Assembly: GCF_002838065.1 (NCBI RefSeq)
Contig: NZ_PIZU01000011.1
Coordinates: 1 to 64,000 of the forward strand
DNA: 64,000 nt
Direction of reading: 5' to 3'
From: Mycobacterium hubeiense
Lineage (GTDB): Bacteria > Actinomycetota > Actinomycetes > Mycobacteriales > Mycobacteriaceae
The translations under genes were made by a program, and so were the position numbers. Shown here one piece after another: positions 56,890 to 64,000 of this stretch (its first letter is position 1; every line of letters begins with the position of its first letter). The notes beneath the pieces are model-generated. The model was not told the DNA's origin and did no database searches. It saw only the letters and a list, made by a program, of their open reading frames with translations.

Positions 56890-59800
56890 CTGACCACCAC
56901 CAGCAAGTCGCCGCCTTCGACCTGCGCGGTGGCCGAGACGGCGACGCGTTGCACCTTGCCCGCCTTCGGCGCGGTGATGGCGGCCTCCATCTTCATCGCC
57001 TCGATGGTGGCGATGGTTTGTCCCGCACTCACCTCGTCACCGACAGCGACGCCCACGGTGACGACGCCCGCGAACGGCGCCGCGACGTGATCGGGGTTGG
57101 CGCGGTCGGCCTTTTCGGCGGCGGGCACTTCACTGGCGATGCTGCGATCGCGCACCAGCACCGGCCGCAGTTGGCCGTTGAAGATGCACATCACCGTGCG
57201 CATACCGCGCTCGTCGGGATCGGAAATCGCTTCCAGCCCGATCAACAGCTCGACACCGCGCTCGAGCTTTACCTTGTGCTCTTCGCCGTGGCGCAGGCCG
57301 TAGAAGAACTGGTTCGCCGACAGGCTCGACGTATCGCCGTACAGCTCGCGGTGCGCCTCGAATTCCTTTGTGGGGCCGGGGAACAGCAGGCGGTTCAACG
57401 CGGCCTGCCGCTTCGGCCCCGGCTGTGCGAGAACCTCTTCGTCTTCGGGGGTCAGCTCTTGCTGCGGTCTGGCCGGTGGACGGCCCGCAAGCGCCTTGGA
57501 GCGCAACGGTTCCGGCCAGCCGCCGGGCGGATCACCCAGCTCACCCCGCAAGAAACCGATCACCGAGTCGGGAATGTCGAAACGCGACGGGTCGGCGGCG
57601 AATTCGTCGGCGGTGATCCCCGCACCCACCAGCGCCAGCGCCAGATCGCCCACCACCTTCGATGACGGTGTCACCTTGACCAGCCGGCCCAGGATCCGGT
57701 CAGCGGCGGCGTAGTTGTCCTCGATCGCTTCGAAGCGGTCGCCCAGGCCCAATGCGATCGCCTGCTGGCGCAGGTTCGACAGCTGGCCGCCAGGGATCTC
57801 GTGATGGTAGACCCGGCCCGTCGGTGCGGGCAGCCCAGACTCGAAGGGCGCGTAGACCTTTCGCAGCGCCTCCCAGTACGGCTCGAGATCGGTCACCGCC
57901 GAAAGCGACAACCCCGTGTCGTATTCGGTGTGCGCGGCCGCCGCCACAATCGACGAGAGCGCAGGCTGGCTGGTGGTGCCGGCCAGCGGCGCGGCGGCCC
58001 CGTCGACGGCGTTGGCCCCGGCCTGCCACGCCGCCATCAGGGTGGCCAGCTGCCCGCCCGGGGTGTCATGGGTGTGCACGTGTACCGGAAGGTCGAATCG
58101 GCTGCGCAGCGCGCTGATCAACGCCGTTGCGGCTTGGGGCCGCAGCAGCCCGGCCATGTCCTTGATCGCCAGGATGTGCGCGCCGGCGTCGACGATCTGC
58201 TCGGCCAGCTTGAGGTAATAGTCCAGGGTGTAGAGCTTTTCGCCGGGATCGGACAGATCGCCGGTGTAGCTCATCGCGACTTCGGCTATCGCCGTTCCGG
58301 TTTCGCGTACGGCGTCGATCGCGGGCCGCATCGACTCGACGTTGTTGAGTGCGTCGAAAATGCGGTAGATGTCGATGCCGGTGGCCGTCGCCTCCTCGAT
58401 GAACGCCTTGGTGACGGTCTCCGGATACGGGGTGTAGCCGACGGTGTTGCGGCCGCGCAGGAGCATCTGGAGGCAGATGTTGGGCACCGCCTCACGGATA
58501 GCGGCCAACCGCTCCCACGGGTCTTCCTTCAAAAACCGCAGCGCCACATCGTAAGTCGCGCCGCCCCAGCACTCGATGGACAGCAGTTGCGGTGTCATCC
58601 GCGCGATGTAGGGCGCCACCATCAACAGCCCGTTGGTGCGCACGCGGGTGGCCAGCAGCGACTGGTGCGCGTCGCGGAACGTCGTCTCGGTGACACCGAC
58701 GGACTTCGTCTCGCGCAGCCACCGCGCGAACGCCTCCGGCCCGATCTCGGTGAGCAGGTGCTTGCTGCCCCGCGGCGGCACCGCTTCCAGATCGATCTTC
58801 GGCAGTTTGTCGTGCGGATACACCGTCGACGGACGCGGTCCGTGCGGCTGGTTGACCGTGACGTCGGCGAGGTAGTTGAGGATCTTGGTGCCACGGTCGG
58901 CCGGCGTCCGGGCGGTCAGCAGGTACGGGCGGTCGTCGATGAACGAGGTATTGATCCGGCCTGCCCGGAAGTCCGAGTCGGTCACCACGGCGAGCAGGAA
59001 CGGGATATTCGTCGACACGCCACGGACCCGGAACTCGGCCAGCGCACGACGCGAACGTGCGACCGCGGCGTTGAAATCCCGTCCGCGGCAGGTCAATTTC
59101 ACCAGCATCGAGTCGAAGTGCGCGCCGATCTCGGCGCCCAGATGTGCTGCGCCGTCGAGGCGGATGCCCGCGCCGCCCGGTGAGCGGTAGCCGGTGATGC
59201 GGCCGGTGTCGGGCCGGAACCCGTTGGCGGGGTCCTCGGTGGTGATCCGGCACTGCATCGCCGCACCGCGGATCTGCAGCGAATCCTGGCTTAGGCCAAG
59301 GTCTTCGAGCGTCTCCCCGTCGGCGATGCGCATCTGGCTGGCCACCAGGTCGACGTCGGTGATCTCTTCGGTGACGGTGTGCTCGACCTGGATGCGCGGG
59401 TTCATCTCGATGAACACGTAGTTGCCGCGCTCGTCGAGCAGGAATTCCACGGTGCCCGCGTAGCTGTAGTTGATCTGGCGGGCGAACGCCACCGCGTCGG
59501 CGCAGATCCGTTCGCGCAGTTGCGGATCCAGGTTCGGCGCGGGCGCCAGTTCGATGACCTTCTGGTGGCGGCGCTGCACGCTGCAGTCACGCTCGAACAG
59601 GTGCATGACGTTGCCGTGGGTGTCGGCCAGGATCTGCACCTCGATGTGGCGTGGGTTCACCACCGCCTGCTCGAGGTAGACGGTCGGGTCGCCGAACGCC
59701 GACTCGGCCTCGCGCGACGCGGCTTCGATCGCCTCCTGCAGCGCGTCCATGCTTGCGACGCGGCGCATGCCGCGTCCCCCACCGCCGGACACCGCTTTGA

Positions 59801-60269
59801 CGAACAACGGGAACTGCATCGTCTCGGCGGCGGCCATCAGTTCGTCGACCGAGGACGACGGCGCCGAGGAGTTGAGCACCGGCAGTCCGGCCTCCCGCGC
59901 CGCCGCGATGGCCCGCGACTTGTTGCCTGCCAGCTCCAGGATCTCCGCTCCCGGTCCGACGAAGGTGATGCCGGCGGCCGCGCAGGCCGCGGCGAGTTCG
60001 GGGTTTTCCGACAGGAAGCCGTAGCCGGGATAGATGGCGTCGGCCCCGGACCGCCGCGCGGTCGCGACGATCTGGTCGACCGACAGATATGCGCGGACCG
60101 GATGGCCCTTCTCCCCGATCTGATACGACTCGTCGGCCTTGAGCCGGTGCAGCGAATTGCGGTCCTCGTACGGGTACACCGCGACGGTGGCGATGCCCAT
60201 TTCGTAGGCAGCGCGGAACGCGCGGATCGCGATTTCCCCGCGGTTGGCTACCAGGACTTTAGAGATCAC
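56886..60269 (-). CDS. pca: pyruvate carboxylase
   Basis: 1127 residues; carboxylates pyruvate to oxaloacetate. Biotin carboxylase (about 1-450, [27 protein letters not shown]), carboxyltransferase (about 530-810, [19 protein letters not shown]) and C-terminal biotin domain with IEAMKMEA (the biotin lysine). GTG start. Confidence 0.96.
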   Translation of the reverse strand: MISKVLVANRGEIAIRAFRAAYEMGIATVAVYPYEDRNSLHRLKADESYQIGEKGHPVRAYLSVDQIVATARRSGADAIYPGYGFLSENPELAAACAAAGITFVGPGAEILELAGNKSRAIAAAREAGLPVLNSSAPSSSVDELMAAAETMQFPLFVKAVSGGGGRGMRRVASMDALQEAIEAASREAESAFGDPTVYLEQAVVNPRHIEVQILADTHGNVMHLFERDCSVQRRHQKVIELAPAPNLDPQLRERICADAVAFARQINYSYAGTVEFLLDERGNYVFIEMNPRIQVEHTVTEEITDVDLVASQMRIADGETLEDLGLSQDSLQIRGAAMQCRITTEDPANGFRPDTGRITGYRSPGGAGIRLDGAAHLGAEIGAHFDSMLVKLTCRGRDFNAAVARSRRALAEFRVRGVSTNIPFLLAVVTDSDFRAGRINTSFIDDRPYLLTARTPADRGTKILNYLADVTVNQPHGPRPSTVYPHDKLPKIDLEAVPPRGSKHLLTEIGPEAFARWLRETKSVGVTETTFRDAHQSLLATRVRTNGLLMVAPYIARMTPQLLSIECWGGATYDVALRFLKEDPWERLAAIREAVPNICLQMLLRGRNTVGYTPYPETVTKAFIEEATATGIDIYRIFDALNNVESMRPAIDAVRETGTAIAEVAMSYTGDLSDPGEKLYTLDYYLKLAEQIVDAGAHILAIKDMAGLLRPQAATALISALRSRFDLPVHVHTHDTPGGQLATLMAAWQAGANAVDGAAAPLAGTTSQPALSSIVAAAAHTEYDTGLSLSAVTDLEPYWEALRKVYAPFESGLPAPTGRVYHHEIPGGQLSNLRQQAIALGLGDRFEAIEDNYAAADRILGRLVKVTPSSKVVGDLALALVGAGITADEFAADPSRFDIPDSVIGFLRGELGDPPGGWPEPLRSKALAGRPPARPQQELTPEDEEVLAQPGPKRQAALNRLLFPGPTKEFEAHRELYGDTSSLSANQFFYGLRHGEEHKVKLERGVELLIGLEAISDPDERGMRTVMCIFNGQLRPVLVRDRSIASEVPAAEKADRANPDHVAAPFAGVVTVGVAVGDEVSAGQTIATIEAMKMEAAITAPKAGKVQRVAVSATAQVEGGDLLVVVS

Positions 60270-60301
60270 GCGCTACCTTATCCCGCCGCTGGTGTGAGGG
60301 C

Positions 60302-60934
60302 CTAGAGAAGGGTCGACCAGTAGTCCCAGAACCGCGCCAGGATCAGCAGAATCAGCGCGGTGAACCACAGCGCCGTCAGCGACCACCGCCATTGGTAGGC
60401 GAACCGCGCCGCGGAATTCGTCGCCAATGGCTGCAACGCGATCGACGACACCACGACGAGCAGCGGAATCGTCACCGCCCACACCACCATGCAGTACGGG
60501 CACAACGCGTCGATGCGATAGAGGCTCTGGAAGATCAGCCAGTGCACGAATGCCGTGCCGAGAAGGGTGCCGACGGCCAGCCCGCCCCAGTACCACCGCG
60601 GCAGCGCGACCTTCGCAACAGCCAGCACACCGGTCACCACGACCAGCGTGAACGCGACGATGCCGATCAGTGGGTTCGGGAAGCCGAACGCCTCGGCCTG
60701 CGGGGTCACCATCACCGAGCCGCATGACAGCACCGGGTTCAGGCTGCACGACGGCACGTAGTCGGGGTTCTCCAGCAGCCGCACCCGCTCCACGGTCAGG
60801 GTGAGCGATGCGGCCAGCCCGACAAGTCCCGCAATCAGCACAAAGATTGCGCTCGGAGTGCGCACCGTCGCGCCGGACGGCGGTGCAGCCGGGGTCTCGG
60901 CTGCTCCGGTCGTGCGCGGCGCGGCGACGGTCAT
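60302..60934 (-). CDS. VKOR family disulfide-forming membrane protein
   Basis: 210 residues with five predicted membrane segments. Loop cysteines CSLNPVLSC and the CPYC redox motif (DALCPYCMVVWA) mark the vitamin K epoxide reductase family, which re-oxidises DsbA-type proteins. Equivalent of Rv2968c, next to a DsbA-like gene 4 bases downstream of its start. Confidence 0.93.
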   Translation of the reverse strand: MTVAAPRTTGAAETPAAPPSGATVRTPSAIFVLIAGLVGLAASLTLTVERVRLLENPDYVPSCSLNPVLSCGSVMVTPQAEAFGFPNPLIGIVAFTLVVVTGVLAVAKVALPRWYWGGLAVGTLLGTAFVHWLIFQSLYRIDALCPYCMVVWAVTIPLLVVVSSIALQPLATNSAARFAYQWRWSLTALWFTALILLILARFWDYWSTLL

Positions 60935-60938
60935 GGCG

Positions 60939-61712
60939 TCATGGCCTCGCCGGTGCAGGCTCGGGTTGCGGCGTCACCGCTTGCAGCTCCGGAATGTCGC
61001 CGACGATCTCCTCGATCTTGGCCACCAGCGCGTCCGGCGTGGACGGGTCGTACTCCTCGCCGTTGATCTTCACCGTCGGGGTCGAGCGGACGCCGGTGGC
61101 GGCGGCCAAGCCCTCCACCATTTCGACGTAGCGGCCCTTGTTGATGCATTCCGGGACGCTGCCCGCAGCGCCGGCCTGGCGGGCCAGCTCGATGAGGCGG
61201 GCGTTGTCCGGGTAGACGCCGCTGCCCTCTTCGGGCTGGATGCCCTTGGTGAACAGCGCGGAGTGGAACCGCCGGAACGCGTCGATCGACTCATCGGCGA
61301 CGCAGTACGCCGCGGCGCCCGCGCGCGACGAGTAGCCGTCGCCGACGCGGTCGAGAATGCCGACCATGTAGTAGTCGGCCGCGATGGCGCCGGTGTCGAT
61401 GGCCTTGCTGATGGTGGGTCCGAACTGGCGCTCGAAGTTGCCGCACGCCGGGCACAGGAAGTCCTCGTAGAGCGACAGCACCACCTTGGGCTCGCTGGTG
61501 CCCTCCTTGGTGATCAACTTGCTCGACGTCACCCGGACGGACTTCGCGTCGCCGGAGGCCGGCTTGTCCTCGGCCGACATCACGATGTAGAGCACCAGTG
61601 CGACGGCGAACACCACGACGACAGCGGTCAGGCCGATCTGGATGAGCAGATTGCGCTTGCGATCGGCGGCCTTCAGGTCGTATTTGGCGTTCTTCTTCGG
61701 TTTCGTGGCCAC
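60939..61712 (-). CDS. DsbA-like thiol-disulfide oxidoreductase
   Basis: 257 residues. One N-terminal membrane anchor (about 24-46), then a thioredoxin-fold domain with CPAC (EDFLCPACGNFE) and a second cysteine pair (YCVAD, PECINK). Oxidises exported proteins and is recharged by the VKOR protein. Start GTG at 61712 (VATKPKKNAKYDLK). Rv2969c equivalent. Confidence 0.92.
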   Translation of the reverse strand: MATKPKKNAKYDLKAADRKRNLLIQIGLTAVVVVFAVALVLYIVMSAEDKPASGDAKSVRVTSSKLITKEGTSEPKVVLSLYEDFLCPACGNFERQFGPTISKAIDTGAIAADYYMVGILDRVGDGYSSRAGAAAYCVADESIDAFRRFHSALFTKGIQPEEGSGVYPDNARLIELARQAGAAGSVPECINKGRYVEMVEGLAAATGVRSTPTVKINGEEYDPSTPDALVAKIEEIVGDIPELQAVTPQPEPAPARP

Positions 61713-61732
61713 GGGGTAAGCGTACCGGCCGG

Positions 61733-62821
61733 TCAGCGGCGGCTGAGATGCGCTCGCAGCGCCGAGATCATCTCCGCAGTCGCGTGGGCGCTGCCGCCGC
61801 CGAGGGAGAAGAAGCTCGCGAAGCCGTGGATCAACGAGCCGTACTGGCGGTGGTCGACGGGGACGCCCGCCGCACGCATCGCCTCGGCGTACTGGTGGCC
61901 CTCGTCGCGGAGCGGATCGAAGCCGGCGGTCAGCACCATCGCCGGCGGCAGCCCGGACAGGTCCTCGGCCAGCAGCGGCGCCACCACCGGATCGGTGGGC
62001 TCCACCGCGGCGCCGTCCGTGTAGTGGATCCTGGCCAGTTCCATATCCCGGTTGGTCAAGAAATAGCCCTCCGCGAACAACGTCTTGGACCGGGTGGCGC
62101 TGCACAGGTCGGTGACCGGATAGATGAGCAGTTGCAGCGTCGGCAACGGCACATCGTCGTTGCGCGACCGTTGCGACACCACCGCGGCGAGGTTGCCGCC
62201 CGCGCTGTCGCCGCCCACCGCGATGCGTGCCGGGTCGGCGCCGAGTTCCGCGGCGTGGTCGGCCGCCCATCGATACGCGGCGTAGGCGTCGTCGGCGGCG
62301 GCGGGCGCCTTGTGTTCGGGCGCCAACCGGTAGTCGACGGCCAACACGTTGAGCTGGCCGTCGCGGCAGATCAGCCGGCAGAGGCTGTCGTGGGAATCGA
62401 GGCCGCCCAGGACGAAGGCCCCGCCGTGGAAAAAGACCAGCAGCGGGGCGTCGCGTTCGGTCGCGCGGTAGTGACGGGCCGGGAGGTCGCCGGCCGGACC
62501 GGGCAGCGAGAGATCGGTCACGTCGACCGGCAGATCGACGGTCAACATCGCCACCGTCTTGTCCAGTTCTGCCCGAGAGACCGCCACATCGTCGCTGACG
62601 AACAGCCCGCGCATGCCCGCGGCCCGCTGCCCGGCGAGCATCAACTGCATCGTGGTGTCCAGCGTGTTGCCGTCGACCGTGATCGACCGCCCACCCAGCA
62701 GCAGCCGCTTGACGCGGTCGGGCGTACGGGGCAGCAGGTTCAGCGTCGCCTTCGTCGCGACGTCGAGAACGGCGTCCTTGACGCGGCTCGTCCTGAGCGT
62801 CCCTGGCAGACTTTGGGTCAT
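61733..62821 (-). CDS. lipN: lipase/esterase LipN
   Basis: 362-residue hormone-sensitive-lipase-like esterase: oxyanion FFHGGAFVLGG, nucleophile GGDSAGG, and catalytic DPLRDEGHQYAE and HGF. ATG at 62821 gives MTQSLPGTL, like M. tuberculosis LipN. The start codon shares CATG with the divergent aldo-keto reductase. Confidence 0.94.
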   Translation of the reverse strand: MTQSLPGTLRTSRVKDAVLDVATKATLNLLPRTPDRVKRLLLGGRSITVDGNTLDTTMQLMLAGQRAAGMRGLFVSDDVAVSRAELDKTVAMLTVDLPVDVTDLSLPGPAGDLPARHYRATERDAPLLVFFHGGAFVLGGLDSHDSLCRLICRDGQLNVLAVDYRLAPEHKAPAAADDAYAAYRWAADHAAELGADPARIAVGGDSAGGNLAAVVSQRSRNDDVPLPTLQLLIYPVTDLCSATRSKTLFAEGYFLTNRDMELARIHYTDGAAVEPTDPVVAPLLAEDLSGLPPAMVLTAGFDPLRDEGHQYAEAMRAAGVPVDHRQYGSLIHGFASFFSLGGGSAHATAEMISALRAHLSRR

Positions 62822-63650
62822 GTCGGCTCCCCTGATCACGCTTAACGACGGATATTCGATTCCCCAGGTTGGATTGGGCGTCTGGCAGACGCCACCCGAA
62901 GATACCGAGCGCGCGGTGAGCGCAGCCCTGGATGCGGGATACCGGCATATCGACACGGCCGCGGGCTACTTCAACGAACGCGAGGTCGGCCGCGCCATCG
63001 CCGGATCCGGTATCGCCCGCGACGAGGTGTTCGTCGTCACCAAGCTGTGGAACGCCGATCAGGGCTACGACAGCACGCTGGCGGCGTTCGACGCCAGCAT
63101 GCAGCGTCTCGGACTGGAATATCTGGATCTGTACCTCATCCATTGGCCGGTGCCCGCGAAGAACCTGTTCGTCGAGACCTTCAAGGCGTTCTCGCAGCTG
63201 CGGGACCAAGGCCGGATCCGCTCGATCGGCGTCAGCAACTTCGAACCCGAACATTTGCGGATTCTGATCGACGCGACCGGAATCGTGCCGGCTGTCAACC
63301 AGATCGAACTGCACCCGCTGCTGCCGCAGCGCGAATTGCGGGAAGTGCACGCACAATTGGGCATCGCCACCGAGGCGTGGAGTCCGCTCGGTCAGGGCTC
63401 GCTATTGACCAATCCGACCGTCACCGCGGTTGCTGACGCGCACGGGAAGACCGCCGCCCAGGTACTGATTAGGTGGCATATACAACTCGGTAATATCGTC
63501 ATCCCCAAGTCGGTGAACCCTGAGCGGATTGTGAGCAACTTCGACGTGTTCGATTTCGAGTTGAGCGAGAAGGACATGGCGTCCATTTCTTCGCTCGAGG
63601 ACGGAACGCGATTGGGTCCCGATCCACGAACCTTCAACTTCACAGGGTAG
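62820..63650 (+). CDS. aldo-keto reductase, first copy
   Basis: 276-residue (beta/alpha)8 NADPH reductase. [20 protein letters not shown] (catalytic D, Y), [10 protein letters not shown] (K), LIHWP with catalytic histidine, and [10 protein letters not shown] for NADPH. Tandem with the next gene; the start ATG overlaps that of lipN on the other strand. Confidence 0.94.
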   Translation: MSAPLITLNDGYSIPQVGLGVWQTPPEDTERAVSAALDAGYRHIDTAAGYFNEREVGRAIAGSGIARDEVFVVTKLWNADQGYDSTLAAFDASMQRLGLEYLDLYLIHWPVPAKNLFVETFKAFSQLRDQGRIRSIGVSNFEPEHLRILIDATGIVPAVNQIELHPLLPQRELREVHAQLGIATEAWSPLGQGSLLTNPTVTAVADAHGKTAAQVLIRWHIQLGNIVIPKSVNPERIVSNFDVFDFELSEKDMASISSLEDGTRLGPDPRTFNFTG

Positions 63651-63655
63651 GTGAC

Positions 63656-64000
63656 ATGACCCCATCACACGGGGCGGCGGCCGCAATTCCCACCGTCACA
63701 CTCAACGACGACAACAGCATTCCGATCATCGGTCTCGGAGTCGGCGAACTCTCGGATGCCGAGACCGAGCGGGCGGTGTCGGCGGCCCTGGAGGCCGGCT
63801 ACCGCCTGATCGACACGGCGTCGGCGTACGGCAACGAGGCCGCCGTCGGGCGCGCTGTCGCCGCGTCGGGCGTTCCGCGCGACGAGTTGTTCGTCACCAC
63901 CAAGCTGGCCACCAGCGATCAGGGCTTCCAGTCCTCACAGGACGCCGCCCGCGCCAGCGCGGAGCGACTCGGCCTCGACTACATCGACCTCTACCTCATC
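63656..64000 (+). CDS. aldo-keto reductase, second copy (partial)
   Basis: N-terminal 115 residues, cut by the window end. [20 protein letters not shown] then [20 protein letters not shown], the wording of Rv2971, so this one is the orthologue and the upstream copy the extra one. Starts 5 bases after the first copy's stop. Confidence 0.93.
   Translation, partial: MTPSHGAAAAIPTVTLNDDNSIPIIGLGVGELSDAETERAVSAALEAGYRLIDTASAYGNEAAVGRAVAASGVPRDELFVTTKLATSDQGFQSSQDAARASAERLGLDYIDLYLI

Overview
The window is high-GC actinobacterial chromosome. Gene order and protein sequences place it in the genus Mycobacterium in the broad sense, most likely a fast-growing environmental species (Mycolicibacterium). 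The backbone follows M. tuberculosis Rv2894c to Rv2971: xerC, siderophore-interacting protein, dprA, comM-like, YraN-like, DUF2469, rnhB, lepB, rplS, lppW, trmD, rimM, KH protein, rpsP, dacB2, amidohydrolase, ffh, glnD, glnB, amt, ftsY, smc, acyP, osmC-like, fpg, rnc, DUF177, sepIVA, coaD, rsmD, pca, VKOR, DsbA-like, lipN, aldo-keto reductase. The PDIM/phenolic glycolipid locus that M. tuberculosis carries between sepIVA and coaD is absent, as are fdhD/fdhF and pknI. These comparisons rest on remembered gene order, not on an alignment.

Layout. 1-6107: recombination and competence-like genes, with a lactate 2-monooxygenase inserted. 6200-27165: a block of about 21 kb not found at this place in M. 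tuberculosis. It holds a hemophore-like protein divergent from a ferric-iron ABC transporter with an IdeR-like operator between them; a sugar-nucleotide-dehydrogenase-like and glycosyltransferase cluster; a DUF559-type nuclease gene flanked by two palindromes; thioesterase, CoA-transferase and fused 2-oxoacid dehydrogenase E1 genes; and a TetR, serine hydrolase, UbiA and P450 group with shared GAGAC/GTCTC motifs. 27168-38647: housekeeping (ribosome, tRNA modification, secretion, SRP) with a tandem pair of D,D-carboxypeptidases. 38698-43140: the nitrogen operon amt-glnB-glnD behind a GlnR-type box. 43161-53063: ftsY, smc, DNA repair, RNase III, SepIVA and a hemerythrin. 53230-55482: a three-gene type VII secretion-type module (EspC-like protein, WXG-containing effector-like protein, lipoprotein) at the PDIM position. 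55833-64000: coaD, rsmD, pyruvate carboxylase, the VKOR/DsbA oxidative-folding pair, lipN and two aldo-keto reductases, the second cut by the window end.

Regulation visible in the sequence: an IdeR-like box (iron), a double GlnR box (nitrogen), a putative TetR operator repeated at another locus, near-identical promoters for rplS and rpsP, and twin leaderless-type promoters on the duplicated dacB genes. Several genes end within 1 to 20 bases of long hairpins without U-tracts, and two of these share a conserved 19-base loop.

Best candidates for something undescribed: (i) the DUF559 nuclease gene bracketed by self-palindromic, inward-facing ends with compensated arm differences, which looks like a small mobile or selfish unit; (ii) the type VII effector/lipoprotein cassette with an unassigned C-terminal domain; (iii) the hairpin family whose loop is conserved while its stems vary. 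All functional statements are inferred from sequence reading; no database search was run.
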